Source: Ilyonectria destructans (taxonomy: Eukaryota > Ascomycota > Sordariomycetes > Hypocreales > Nectriaceae). From it: DNA of 64,000 nt. The notes beneath the pieces were generated by a model. That model made no database searches and was not told the origin of the DNA. It saw nothing but the letters and a program-made list of their open reading frames with translations. Positions 34,441 through 43,247 of the stretch are shown in pieces. How positions within the stretch are numbered: the first letter of the stretch is position 1; each line of letters begins with the position of its first letter. The position numbers and the translations under genes are program-made. The DNA lies in assembly GCA_020740775.1 (NCBI GenBank), contig JAHEWK010000030.1:186001-250000 (forward strand), read 5' to 3'.

Positions 34441-34926
34441 GAGATATTAGGGAGTATAGCGGCCCAGATTGGCGGCACAACCTTACATTCTGCCTGCAGA
34501 TTAAACACCTACTGCTCCCCCTAGATATAACTTCCAGTTTTCTCTAAGGCAAAAAAGTGGATATAGAAATAGAAACTGGTTCTTATAATAGATAAGGTCA
34601 GTATACTTAGAGGCGCCACTCTTTATAAGGTTAGCTGCAACCTCCAGTTACTCTAAGATTATACCAATAAGCCATTCAGCAGAATTCCTATTATACTCCT
34701 AATAGGGGACTTCTACCAGTTTACTTCAGTTTAAGAGATAAATCTTCTGGTAAATAAGATAATAAACCCTTCTTCTATCCCACTGGAATAGAGAACTATT
34801 TCTTATTATTACAGCTTCAGTTTATAGTAGATATTTAAAATAGTAGTATTTCTTAAAGAGTAGGTTTATATATAAGATAATTCTTAACTAAGCGCTCTTC
34901 TTAATAGAGTACAGACTGGAGCCCAG

Positions 34927-35377
34927 TGTCACGACCCAAGCTGAGGGCCGTGGCGAAACCCTTGGACCCACCGTTGAGAACCGAACGGTGCGGGGAGGCT
35001 GATGAATCAGCCTCACGGGCGAATCAGGGAAGGAGCGATGGAGCGACAGGAGCGGTGGGAACGAGGGAGCATCGCTCCTCGCGCTCCATCGCTCCCAGTG
35101 AAACCTTAACCTTAAATGGTCGAACGCGCTCTTGTTCGACCTGTTCGACCACGATCAACCAAGCGATCCAGAATAGTATATATAGCTTCACTCATTCCCA
35201 CTCCCCTATGTCTAGATAGCTCTCCAGCTTTCAATACAATTTGATTACTCAAGAACATTTCTTGACATTATCAGACGTGATACGCAACCCTACGCTCAGC
35301 ACGCTACGCCCCGTCATAACTGCCAACATAAACCAATCAGGTTACGGTTTACTGCGTTGGGAACCTTGACTGTCACA
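34927..35377 (+). mobile_element. Solo LTR, 451 bp, TSD CCCAG
   Basis: Begins TGTCACGACCCAAGC and ends CTTGACTGTCACA; CCCAG is at 34922-34926 and 35378-35382. The helicase relic continues on both sides. TGTCACGACCC-type ends are common in fungal Gypsy LTRs, so Gypsy is likely. A TATATAT tract near 35177 may be the promoter. Confidence 0.93.
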
Positions 35378-35844
35378 CCCAGATACAGTAGGACCTACTT
35401 ATACTTAATATAAAGCTTATTAACTGTATCTAAATTACCTTTAGTATGGGTTTATATACTATAACTCCACTAAACCGAAACTGCTAGTCACTTAATATAG
35501 AAGCTATTATTAACTGAGCTTACTCTTATAAGAGATATATCTCTATCTTTATCTTTATATATATATAGTGAAGTAGTATACTATTATAAGATTAAATTGC
35601 TAGAACTATTAAGTAAGAGGATAACTCTATCTATAAGGTTTCTAGTATTTTTTTCTATACTTAAGGTATACCTATAGTTATAAACCAGAACATCTATACC
35701 AGCCTAAAGGTCATAAATAGAGCCGAGTTTATTACTGCCGACTTTATACCCAACCTAAAGTACCCAGAATACTATATTGCCGATAATATAACTATCCATT
35801 TCAGCCCACTACTTAGCATCCTCTTACAGTCTAAAGATACTAAG

Positions 35845-36058
35845 TGTTGGATTTAGGCAGCATGCATAGCATCTTAGTCATTGAGAGCCCACATGTGTGT
35901 GTATTGTGCATATTGTCATCTAGGCTGACCCCGCAGCAGTCAGGGGTATTATATGCGCAGTTGACCGCCTTCCTATTCGGGCTGTGCTCGGCATGGTCAC
36001 TCAAGTGACCGAGGTCACCTGATCATGTGCATGACTGTGCGCACGATCTATTCTAACA
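35845..36058 (+). mobile_element. Solo LTR, 214 bp, TSD CTAAG
   Basis: Begins TGTTGGATTTAGGC and ends TATTCTAACA, with CTAAG at 35840-35844 and 36059-36063. TGTTGGA..CTAACA ends are typical of Ty1/copia. It lies in the same helicase relic as the 451-bp LTR. Related termini are seen on the solo LTR at 51002-51245. Confidence 0.92.
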
Positions 36059-36285
36059 CTAAGAGCTTATCTATCCCCGTCCTGCCACCAGAAATAATCC
36101 TTATTCGCTCTATCTTACAAACCCTCAATCCGTCTAACTGCAACTTCAGGTTCTTATCTGCAAAATGTAGCTGCTGCAGCTTGCCCGTCGTCCCCGCTTT
36201 TATGCTCACTGACTATAAGGCGCAGGATAAGATATTCGCAGAAGTCCTCCTCGAGCTGCAAGGGAATTATTCAGCCGAAGGCTGA

Positions 36286-36609
36286 CTCTACATTAAGGGT
36301 TTGGTGCAGACAGGGGTCAATAAGTTTCCCGGGTTCTGATTGGCCAGAAATTTGTATGGGTGGCCGCAAAACGTGCAACAACTGGACAATGGCTGCTAAG
36401 AAGTGGGCCTAGCTTTCTGCAGCTTGCAGCACCCCTGGTTTGTTTACTTGCGCTTCGCTTGACATGGAAATTCATTGAAGCAAAGCGTCTTGATGCGTGC
36501 TTCATTAAGTAATGAGTCCTAAGTCTACTCCTCAAGGGCTTCAAGATGACTTGATTTCCATCGTCTGTGCCCGCGGGCACTACCTTGCATTCCCTGTTGC
36601 ACCTGCCAA
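36286..36609. other. Junction between two helicase relics
   Basis: No coding sequence recognised. A sequence resembling a DNA-element end (CCGGGTTCTGATTGGCCAGA) is present, but no partner was found. Confidence 0.3.
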
Positions 36610-37826
36610 TTAATAAGGACTTCAAGCCTCTCTCAGCCATTGATAAGGCCTAGCTCCAGAAGAAGCTTAAAGATATCAAGTACCTGATTATTGACGAGAA
36701 GAGCATGCTGGGACTGCGTCAGCTATCTTGGATTGATGACTGTCTCCGAGAGGCGTTCCCGAATAAGAACGAAGAGTTCTTTGGCGGCCTGAACATCCTG
36801 TTAGTTGGTGACTTCTTTCAGCTTCCCCCTGTGCTGCAGAAGCCGCTTTATTACGATAAAGCGGTTTAGGGAGTAGAGATTAAGGGCAGAAATGCATATA
36901 GGCCATTCGATAAATCGGTCTTCTTGAAAGTTGTCCAGCGGCAGCGTGGCGACGACCAGGAGGCATTCCGCCTAGCTCTCGGGGAATTGCGGCTGCTTCA
37001 ACTATCTGTGGAGTCCTGGAAGCTCCTTTCCAGCCGCGTACAGGCAAAACTAGATGATCAAGAGGTCGCAAGGTTTGTCAACGCCTTACGAGTATACGCC
37101 ACTAAAGATAGGGTGAACGAATATAACCACTATCACCTCGACCGCCTCAGCCGGCCAGTCATCCAGGTCATGGCTAAGAACGTCGGCCCCGGTGCGGCTG
37201 CTGCGCCTGATGACAAGGCGGGCAACCTTGCGAAGCAGATCCCTATATGCATTGGCTCCCGTCTGATGCTGACGTCCAACCTTTGGCAGCCAGTTGGCCT
37301 CTGCAACGGCGCTCGCGGCACAGTTTACGATATCGGCTGGGCACCTGGGGCCGGCCCCATCCAAGACCCTCCCTGTGTTATTATGATGGAGTTTGACAAA
37401 TACAGCGGACCGGTATTCCTGACCACCGCTGATGGTAGGAAGATTGTGCTGATTCTCCCAGTGGAGAGGGACTTCCTCATTGGAGCCACTCTCTGCGCTC
37501 GCACCCAGTTTCCCCTGATCGTATGCTACGCAATTACCGTGCACAAGTCACAAAGCATCACCGAAGACATGATAGTTACAGATCTGTCCTGCCGGGACTT
37601 TCAGACTGGTTTAAGCTACGTGGCTGTCTCTCATGTGAAAACGCTTAAGGGTTTAATGTTGGATGCGCCATTTGATCGTAATCACCTGGTCTACCGGTCT
37701 CCCCCGGATGGCATGAAGATGAAGATGAGGGATCAGGAGCTTAGGAAACGACAGGTTCTTACACGGAATCCGTACATGTCACATAATACCAAGAATGGCC
37801 ATGGCAATGGATCAGTACGTAGATAA
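36610..37826 (+). pseudogene. Truncated PIF1-like helicase (second lineage)
   Basis: The Walker A region is missing; the frame enters at NKDFKPLSAIDKA and has TAG stops at 36651-36653 and 36867-36869 before becoming open to 37826. Readable motifs: YLIIDEKSMLGLRQL (Walker B), ILLVGDFFQLPPVL (III), IPICIGSRLMLTSN with CNGARGTVYDI, CYAITVHKSQSITED and LSYVAVSHVKTLKGL (late motifs). The IIDEKSM and GTVxDIGW signature sets it apart from both full Helitrons and from the stand-alone PIF1, so it is a separate helicase lineage, probably from another mobile element. Base composition is near normal in contrast to the AT-rich relic on its left. Confidence 0.8.
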
Positions 37827-38180
37827 TGCAGTAGTAGTAATGGCTTCCCGGCCCGCGGACACACAGCCTTCGGCTGAGGCTACCCCATGCACCCCATTGC
37901 CGCTCCAATGTGCATGGGGTGACGTAGTATTTTATCTTCAATAGTGAGCTATCCAAATGTAACTTCACCAGCCTTTATATATAGCTATCCAGGTGCACGA
38001 CACTGAAAGGCATCAAGCTCCTCAGTCCTATACAACACCAGGATTTCATCGGAAACAAACTGGACTATACCATCATCAAAGCCATGCAAAGACTCTCAAG
38101 CCTCGCAGCAGAAACGAAACGGAGCTATAAAGGCCGGAATGCTAAACAATAACGACACCCGAAATTAATACCCAGCCCTC
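37827..38180. other. Spacer
   Basis: Contains a short inverted pair (CATGCACCCC / TGCATGGGGTG region near 37887-37922). Around 37990-38140 the text resembles weak helicase C-terminal coding (GIKLL..QDFIGNK), which may be another decayed helicase tail. Not called as a gene. Confidence 0.35.
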
Positions 38181-38855
38181 CTACATTTCATAAGGCGACC
38201 TTACCGCCCGCCAGTCATCCGGATCCTTCTCGCCGCCCTTACCGGGCCGAAACTGCTTCTGCTCCTCACAGTAACCTGCCCACCACTTTTCGAAAGCCGG
38301 CCGATTGTACAGATATCTCAGCGCACCTTCTCCCTCGCCGAAGAGGTCCAGAATATAGTCACAGTACATCCACACACCCTCAAGATGGTGCAGCAGTAAC
38401 GGCTTCTTATCCTTACGAGCTACCACGACGGTACCGACGTGTAACCGCCACTCCGGGGCCGCCAAACCGGACTCAGCGTTAATGTTGAGGTACGTAGCAA
38501 TTTGGTTATCAAGGTCAGCCCGGTTCATGGACTGAGTACCCTCCCGGTGGATGACGAGCGGAACACCAATCAGTCTCGGGATGTCAGGGACCACCTGCGA
38601 GAAAACAGGATGATGTTCAGAAATCATCTTAGCAGACCAAGGCAAAAATGTGCGTTTCTCAATATCGCACCGGACGATAACGGCGTGGATGGGCCCTGGT
38701 ACGTCCTGCTCTCCCGTCAGCAGCGACGGAGTCGACTGTGGGATGGATATATCAGCTGGTGGGTTGCCCCTCAGCACTGGCGGCTGCTGCTGCGCGTTTT
38801 CTGGCTCGGAATCGGTGTCTATGTTGTCCCATTTTGAATAATCGATAGGCGCCAT
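38181..38855 (-). CDS. Conserved hypothetical protein, 224 aa
   Basis: An intact frame starts MAPIDYSKWDNIDTDSEPE, an N-terminus that I have seen on several fungal proteins, and runs without lesions to YEM-stop. Residues 20-50 are Pro/Gln-rich and disordered; residues 55-220 are globular, with GVPLVIHREGT, NQIATYLNINAESG, PEWRLHVGTVVVARKDKKPL and GVWMYCDYILDLFGEGEG as distinctive blocks, ending in a basic and acidic tail (FRPGKGGEKDPDDW). No known catalytic motif is visible. It is flanked by element relics on the left and by about 0.9 kb of spacer on the right. Function unknown; the long unbroken frame with good composition suggests a real gene. Confidence 0.68.
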   Translation of the reverse strand: MAPIDYSKWDNIDTDSEPENAQQQPPVLRGNPPADISIPQSTPSLLTGEQDVPGPIHAVIVRCDIEKRTFLPWSAKMISEHHPVFSQVVPDIPRLIGVPLVIHREGTQSMNRADLDNQIATYLNINAESGLAAPEWRLHVGTVVVARKDKKPLLLHHLEGVWMYCDYILDLFGEGEGALRYLYNRPAFEKWWAGYCEEQKQFRPGKGGEKDPDDWRAVRSPYEM

Positions 38856-39749
38856 AGAGAGGAGTATCTACTGCAAGCTCAGAGAGATCAGTTTCATAGA
38901 TACGTTCTCAGGATTGATATGATTCTTCTTCGATATTGAATAAAGGCAACTGATCCAGGCGACGAGAAGTGCCCCGCAAAGTCTAAGGGTCCGTGCGCTG
39001 CATCCGAAACATCTCAGGTCGATCGTCCAATCGCTCCGTTCGCATGTGCCACCTCTAACCACGATGCCCGTGAGGCCAGTCACGATTCTATCACGGCCAT
39101 TTTTTCACAATAGGAAAGTCTTGTTCCGAAAGGTCCGATGGCGGGCCCGTAGGGACCGGTCTCCTGTTTGCAGTGTAGCGTCGTGGTGGGAGGCGCTTGC
39201 TTTGTCAATCGGCACGTGATGGGGCTCGGTGTCAGACGAACGGGCTAGAAACCGCAGTCTGCGAATAGGCCAAATTGAGGCCTTCATGATCTTATGATGA
39301 TAACAACGTTGCGATGATGCAAAAATGGGTGCAATTGATCAATTGATGATGTATCTGATTGTTTGACCGCGCCCGGAGGCTATTCCGGCTGAGGGGTTTT
39401 TCCCAGCCTCGCCACGCGGGGCGGATTTACTTTATTCCTCTGACACGAAACCGACACGGTTAACTTAGTGAGCTAGGCAACTCGACTGTCTGGACATGAC
39501 CAACCAACCTAACAGCAATGCTGGCGCATCCACTCATCCTCCAATCAGTCTCAGAGCCCGCCACAGCTTTCGCGATTCCGATACTTGTATCATCTTAACA
39601 ACTGAAACCGCACCTCTTCTGGTCTCAACGGCCAGCGAGCGTGAGCTTTAGAGACCCAACCCAGAAAGAGCTCTCAGCGACAAGCCGGAACGGTCTTGGT
39701 ACTTCATCGGGATACCATCGTCTCAATTTTTGTTTTTACTCCGACAATA
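38856..39749. other. Divergent spacer between two gene groups
   Basis: Serves as the upstream region for the minus-strand gene at 38855 and the plus-strand gene at 39750. No element ends or ORFs supported. It contains several GATGAT/TTGATCAATTGATGAT stretches near 39285-39360. Confidence 0.4.
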
Positions 39750-40388
39750 ATGGTCATGGCGGAACCCGACTCCCCACCATCTTTGCTCCAGATCAGAGTA
39801 ATAGAAGAGTGCGTGTCACAAGCCTGCCAACACCTCGAGGACACCAAGTCTCCTTATCTTTTGTATCAGGAGCGGGTGGCAGCCCTGAAGGATAGTGTTG
39901 AGCAGGAATGGGCGCGTGTCCCGTCTAATCCCACTCAGCATGATTTGACAACCTTGCGACGGAGCACACTGAGGCTCGGTGGTCAGTTGAGGGAGCTGGA
40001 GCTCAAGCACGCCGCTACCATCGAGGAAGACGACAAGGCGTACAGAGCCTCACTGGAAGCACAAGTTAGAAAGCTCTGCAGGGATATGGTCGACATATTT
40101 GGGAGATCCTTGGTGACAGAGACCCTACAGGAATACCCAACGGAGCCTGTGCCCGGATCGCGCAGTCCTGCTGGCGGGCCCCTTGCTCCAACAGACGCCA
40201 CATCGCAAGAGAACACACAGTCAGCACCCCAACACAACGCTACAGATACACCGCCCAATGTTGAGTTTCAAGACGCCAACATGCAAGAACCCGACAGCAC
40301 CGAAGACCAGACCAGGTCCACCAACTCGTCCATACCCACCAATCCGTCCGTGTCCATCAATCCCGTTAGTCCAAGGCTCCGATCCTAA
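39750..40388 (+). CDS. Coiled-coil protein of unknown function
   Basis: The first plausible ATG (MVMAEPDS, or the second Met two codons on) gives about 212 residues. Residues 10-130 are charged and helical with heptad-like spacing (YQERVAALKDSVEQEWARV, LGGQLRELELKHAATIEEDD, LEAQVRKLCRDMVDIFG), so a coiled coil is likely. The remainder is a Pro/Ser/Thr/Asn-rich disordered tail. The stop lies only 42 bp before the next gene on the same strand; a splice joining the two cannot be excluded, but no convincing donor/acceptor pair keeps the frame. Probably acts with its neighbour. Confidence 0.6.
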   Translation: MVMAEPDSPPSLLQIRVIEECVSQACQHLEDTKSPYLLYQERVAALKDSVEQEWARVPSNPTQHDLTTLRRSTLRLGGQLRELELKHAATIEEDDKAYRASLEAQVRKLCRDMVDIFGRSLVTETLQEYPTEPVPGSRSPAGGPLAPTDATSQENTQSAPQHNATDTPPNVEFQDANMQEPDSTEDQTRSTNSSIPTNPSVSINPVSPRLRS

Positions 40389-40430
40389 CCTCAAGTCCTG
40401 CTTCCTCGCTAATATGTCTAGAAAAAAAGG

Positions 40431-42770
40431 ATGGGATCTATCGTCTCAGGTAAACAAAAACGTGCCCGAATGGGGCAAACTGAGCCTGCAGAGACCGAAA
40501 GAACCATCGAGTTCGATGAGATCTTCCAAGATGGGAATGCCGCCATAAAGCACACAATAGTCCAGTTCCGTGACGAGTGGTACATTCTTCTGTGCGATGA
40601 GCACGGACTCAGTTTCAAACATCGTCCTATCATGTCGGCTGCCAAGCATCTCAACGGGAGGGCTCACGGTAAACTGCCTAAAGACCACGAAATGGCCATC
40701 AAACACCTTGGTGTTCGTGTCCTAAACTGCAGCGCAAAACTCGCAGAGGAGAACAATAGGGTATGTCTGATGGCATATGGAACGGGATATGACCCGTCAA
40801 AGTTGCGCACGCGAACCAAGAACAAGACCTCCGAATCCATTCACGTCTCGCCGCTTCTCGGACAAACAGATCAACATGTAGACGCGCCGTTGGGCAACAG
40901 GGGAAGCGCATGTGTGAATGGTAGGGGCAAGAGTGGCCGGAGACCGCGAAAAAGATTTGATGGAATTGTTGATCCAACTCCTGGCGGCATTTATCTCGGG
41001 TACTGGTCAAAGTCTAGGGAGTGGCAAGCTGTACTCGTTCTCTCTGGAGTTGCCACCGAGCAACCTATTGATATTGGCTTCTCAGGCACAATCCAGGACC
41101 TAGGTCTCACAGAACAACTGCCGCCGTGTTACACTTATGATCCCCAGACGGGTATTCTTGATTGGCAAGAGGACTACAAAGATGGAGGTCCTTTGGTTAC
41201 TGAACGACAATTTCCCGTCATGTACTTTGATGGCTTGGATTTTCCGAGCGAAAGCTCAGTTGGCTGGGTGGCAGCCAACGATCTCCAATCTGTTGATACT
41301 CAAGATTCCAGTTTCGAGCTAACTCCTCACTTCAAATCAGTCCTGGAATTTTTGGAGACCCAAAGAAGCAAACAGGCCGAGAATTCAAACCTCGAGAACG
41401 TGGAGCAAATGGAATTGAGACTGGACCCGGCAGACATCAACACTCTGGATTCTACGGTCGTCACCGCACCAGCGGCTTTACCGGCAGAACATAGCCAAGA
41501 GGAACAGTCAAGTCCCCAGCCTGCCCTCAGTCAAAATAATTGTCAAGCAGATGACCAAGAGGCGCTACTGTCATCCGAAGAAGGCCGCACCACCAGCGTG
41601 GGGGGCTTACCATCAAGCAGAGCTGACTTTCATCACAACCCTAGTGCCGATCCAAAGACTCACCATGGAAATCAGAACCCCAACGTTGTGGCCATAATCA
41701 GCGATTTCTCCAGCAATGCAGCTTCGGCAGCGACCACAGGAACTCCTCCAGCTGGCGACCGGCCCGAACCCGTCATCTCACCTTCGATGTCTTTATCTGT
41801 ACAACCAGCCACCGCTCCAACCCCAGACAACCAAGGTGAACGTGACAACTCGCTCAGCAATAGAAAATTGCTCCAAATAGCAGCTGATGGCTGCAGACTG
41901 AATCGGTGGTTGGACCAAGACGGCCCTTCAGCAGTGGGGGAAGTGGATGGAACCCGTACAGCCGCAAGTCGACAGAGTCGCATTTCACCAATAGCGGAAG
42001 GTCCAATCCATCCAAGCCAAGCCCATATTGTACCAGGCCCTCTTCGATTCCAGGCGAATGACCAAGGGAGAGACATGGAGCCACCCCCTATTGCATTGCA
42101 GGCTACGGAGCGACCTAAGATTGATGACCAGCGCCTCGATCTATTGAGACAGCAGCATAGTACCGAGGGTCCGACATCTTTTCATAAAGAACACCCCCAT
42201 ACATCAAATGTGGTATCGAACGATGAACGCGATATTCAAGCAGGACCACCACAAGGACCCGGGTCCTCCCCCCTTCACCAATCAAGCTTCGTCCTCCCCG
42301 TTCCGCGGGATTTCAACTTAGGCCTCACAGTACCAGCCATGTATCAACTACGGCCCCTCAATCCCATGCCGCCCAATCAGACTACCCCACAGCCTTTTCC
42401 CCAGTCTCAGTTAACCGACAATACACCCTCAGTTAGCTGCCAAGAACCTATCTTAAGTCCCGACTCTCGACCAGTCACGCTTCCCCCCCTCTCAATACCG
42501 AGCATATCGACAATACCTAATCTACAACCACATTCCGTTGGTAACCAGGCTCCTAACGCATCGCCGCGTTTATTGCCATGTCCAACCTCAAACCCGCCTT
42601 CAGCGAGCTCGGCATCATCACTAAGGAATGGACAATCAAGCCAACTCCACCCACAACATCCCTCGGAACCGGATCCCCGATGGTGGTATTCTTGCCCTCA
42701 TTGTTCAAAGCGTTATGTTACACTAGTTTGGAGGGATAAACATATCCAGGGCTGTCCCTCAGCACACTAA
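40431..42770 (+). CDS. Large zinc-finger protein, possible chromatin reader
   Basis: This is an unbroken 779-residue frame starting MGSIVSGKQKRARMGQ. Residues 25-105 form a conserved-looking block (TIEFDEIFQDG, HTIVQFRDEWYILLCDEHG, AAKHLNGRAHG) whose C..H..H..H spacing suggests a degenerate zinc finger. Residues 175-285 (GGIYLGYWSKSREWQAVLVL ... MYFDGLDFPSESSVGWVAAN) have the beta-barrel, Trp-rich look of a Tudor/PWWP-like reader; this is inference. Residues 300-740 are disordered, Pro/Ser/Gln-rich. The last 25 residues are a classical C2H2 finger (WWYSCPHCSKRYVTLVWRDKH). The gene follows the coiled-coil gene directly, and a 126-bp repeat begins 46 bp after its stop. I know similar proteins as multi-copy families in fungal accessory genomes but cannot name a function. 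Confidence 0.7.
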   Translation: MGSIVSGKQKRARMGQTEPAETERTIEFDEIFQDGNAAIKHTIVQFRDEWYILLCDEHGLSFKHRPIMSAAKHLNGRAHGKLPKDHEMAIKHLGVRVLNCSAKLAEENNRVCLMAYGTGYDPSKLRTRTKNKTSESIHVSPLLGQTDQHVDAPLGNRGSACVNGRGKSGRRPRKRFDGIVDPTPGGIYLGYWSKSREWQAVLVLSGVATEQPIDIGFSGTIQDLGLTEQLPPCYTYDPQTGILDWQEDYKDGGPLVTERQFPVMYFDGLDFPSESSVGWVAANDLQSVDTQDSSFELTPHFKSVLEFLETQRSKQAENSNLENVEQMELRLDPADINTLDSTVVTAPAALPAEHSQEEQSSPQPALSQNNCQADDQEALLSSEEGRTTSVGGLPSSRADFHHNPSADPKTHHGNQNPNVVAIISDFSSNAASAATTGTPPAGDRPEPVISPSMSLSVQPATAPTPDNQGERDNSLSNRKLLQIAADGCRLNRWLDQDGPSAVGEVDGTRTAASRQSRISPIAEGPIHPSQAHIVPGPLRFQANDQGRDMEPPPIALQATERPKIDDQRLDLLRQQHSTEGPTSFHKEHPHTSNVVSNDERDIQAGPPQGPGSSPLHQSSFVLPVPRDFNLGLTVPAMYQLRPLNPMPPNQTTPQPFPQSQLTDNTPSVSCQEPILSPDSRPVTLPPLSIPSISTIPNLQPHSVGNQAPNASPRLLPCPTSNPPSASSASSLRNGQSSQLHPQHPSEPDPRWWYSCPHCSKRYVTLVWRDKHIQGCPSAH

Positions 42771-42815
42771 ATCAATTGGCTTGTATTAAATATTGAACTG
42801 TTTCCTTGGATTTAA

Positions 42816-42941
42816 TCAGTGTTGCTAATAATATGACAATAAAACAATATATTGCAATACATACAATACAATATGCGTTTTCTGATATTGTACCAATATA
42901 ATACGCAGGTTGTGATATTGTGACAATACAATATAAGGTTA
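42816..42941. repeat. 126-bp dispersed direct repeat, copy 1
   Basis: Starts TCAGTGTTGCTAATAATATG and ends ATACAATATAAGGTTA. It differs from copy 2 (47506-47631) at a single base by eye (T/C in CAATATAT[T/C]GC). It is AT-rich with partly self-complementary ACAATA/TATTGT runs. It lies 46 bp downstream of the zinc-finger gene. There are no clear TSDs or TIRs. Confidence 0.92.
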
Positions 42942-43247
42942 ACGTACATGATAAGCAGAACTTATCGTTGGTTCGTTTTGCTGAGTAATTTCCAGAAAAG
43001 CGCAGGGATTTCCACCTGACCTCAGATAAGTCAAATTAAGCCCTCAGATAAGTTAAATCAAGCTCTTACCCCTGCTTTTCGTCCCAGATCATTTAGAGCA
43101 TCTAAAAAAATCATTTACTAGATGATTTCATACAGCAAGTTAAGTAGGTTAATTTATTTTTTATTTCTAGATTAATTTGCAGGCGAAACTAAGCTCGTTT
43201 TTATTATCTCTAATATCTGGCTCCTGGCCCCTTGTGGGCACATACAG
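42942..43247. other. Crypton 3' flank with GATAAG motifs
   Basis: Contains GATAAGCAGAACTTATC (42950-42966) and two CAGATAAGT copies (43023 and 43045). The first motif and the following TCGTTTT resemble 33467-33498. Presumably the terminal region of the Crypton. Confidence 0.5.

Larger units (their letters stand above)
34440..36285 (+). pseudogene. RIP-degraded Helitron/PIF1-type helicase
   Basis: Despite frequent TAG/TAA stops, one plus-strand frame preserves helicase blocks in the right order: AAQIGGTTLHSAC, KLVLIIDKVSIL (Walker B), DYTNKPFSRIPIILLIGDFY (motif III), GLYTITPLNRN, GIPIVINQN..LKVIN and finally FMLTDYKAQDKIFAEVLLEL. These match the helicase half of the Helitrons at 0-16 kb more closely than the stand-alone PIF1. 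Substitutions are overwhelmingly towards A/T (Trp, Gln and Arg codons now stops), the signature of repeat-induced point mutation. The relic is interrupted by two solo LTRs (34927-35377 and 35845-36058) that are themselves not AT-shifted, so RIP preceded these insertions. Confidence 0.82.
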
